Source: a virus. Taken from it: 20,151 nucleotides of DNA. This document shows positions 19,984-20,151 of the stretch, in pieces. The DNA lies in the IMG/VR virus record IMGVR_UViG_3300047564_006603, positions 1 to 20,151 of that record. The stretch is one strand, 5' to 3'. Both the position numbers and the translations under genes were made by a program. Positions within the stretch are counted from its first letter, which is position 1. The number at the start of each line of letters is the position of its first letter. Below the pieces are notes generated by a model. That model did not search any database, was not told the DNA's origin, and was given only the letters and a program-made list of their open reading frames with translations.

Positions 19984-20151
19984 ATGTTAAACTGTAATTT
20001 CACACAATTCATTTCTCCAAATACTTGCGTAGGAGATTCTCTCGAGACTATTAATCAAAACTTCTCAGCTCTTGATAACGGTCTGTGCATTGTTCCCCAG
20101 ATTGTTCCAGGAAATGGAACTACAACAGAAACTGTTCTCAACCAACAAGGC
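19984..20151 (+). CDS. Partial second fibre-type protein with shared N-terminal module
   Basis: The frame starts at an ATG 9 bases past the previous stop and runs through the right edge (56 codons seen, no stop). The product begins MLNCNFTQFISPNTCVGDSL and continues ETINQNFSALDNGLCIVPQI. The module C-x-GDSL-x-x-IN-x-NF-x-x-L...LC is shared with the preceding propeller protein, including two Cys at the same 20-residue spacing. The next part (VPGNGTTTETVLNQQG) resembles the start of a fibre shaft. It is presumably a further virion appendage docking through the same module. Confidence 0.7.
   Translation, partial: MLNCNFTQFISPNTCVGDSLETINQNFSALDNGLCIVPQIVPGNGTTTETVLNQQG

Overview
The window looks like part of the genome of a large, lytic, contractile-tailed phage of the T4-like kind. 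It carries a run of baseplate and tail genes, a T4 gp44-type clamp loader, a dUTPase, a small-terminase candidate, fibre genes and two phage tRNAs. The DNA is AT-rich. Most start codons lack a Shine-Dalgarno sequence and sit behind A/T-rich leaders. The best promoter found (TTG-N18-TAACTTTG, 5980..6008) fits the Bacteroidota housekeeping consensus TTG-N17-23-TAnnTTTG. A Bacteroidota host is therefore my best inference, but it is not proven.

Layout. (1) 1..4858, minus strand: a tightly packed accessory operon of about 16 small genes, several of them under 60 codons and easily missed. It holds two YopX-family proteins, a DUF3883-like PD-(D/E)XK candidate, a Cys/His protease-like protein, two small membrane proteins, and tRNA-Ile(TAT) and tRNA-Pro(TGG) set almost flush between coding genes. 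(2) 4893..5858, minus strand: a RadA-like RecA-superfamily ATPase with a C-terminal winged-helix-like region, closed by a strong hairpin terminator. Its GC content and codon use differ from its neighbours. (3) 5859..6029: a divergent promoter region with a 10-bp inverted repeat. (4) 6030..15659, plus strand: the tail and baseplate block. In order these are an unknown gene, a tail-tube/tube-initiator family protein, two related gp26-like proteins, a long repeat-bearing tape-measure candidate, a gp48-like tube cap, a gp53-like wedge protein, a gp27-like hub protein and a small Cys-tailed protein translationally coupled to the hub gene. (5) 15634..17326, minus strand: clamp loader, dUTPase and a small unknown gene, converging on the tail block with a 26-bp tail-to-tail overlap. 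(6) 17381..20151, plus strand: a gp16-like small terminase candidate, a beta-propeller fibre/adhesin and the start of a second protein that shares its N-terminal module.

Together, the minus-strand genes look like early genes for host takeover, DNA metabolism and tRNA supply. The plus-strand genes look like late virion-assembly genes. The least explained parts are the tRNA-punctuated operon (one tRNA acceptor strand doubles as a ribosome-binding site), the compositionally distinct RadA-like ATPase, the 69-residue repeats in the tape-measure candidate, and a Cys-containing N-terminal module that may dock different fibres on the virion. No stretch longer than 300 bases lacks a gene.
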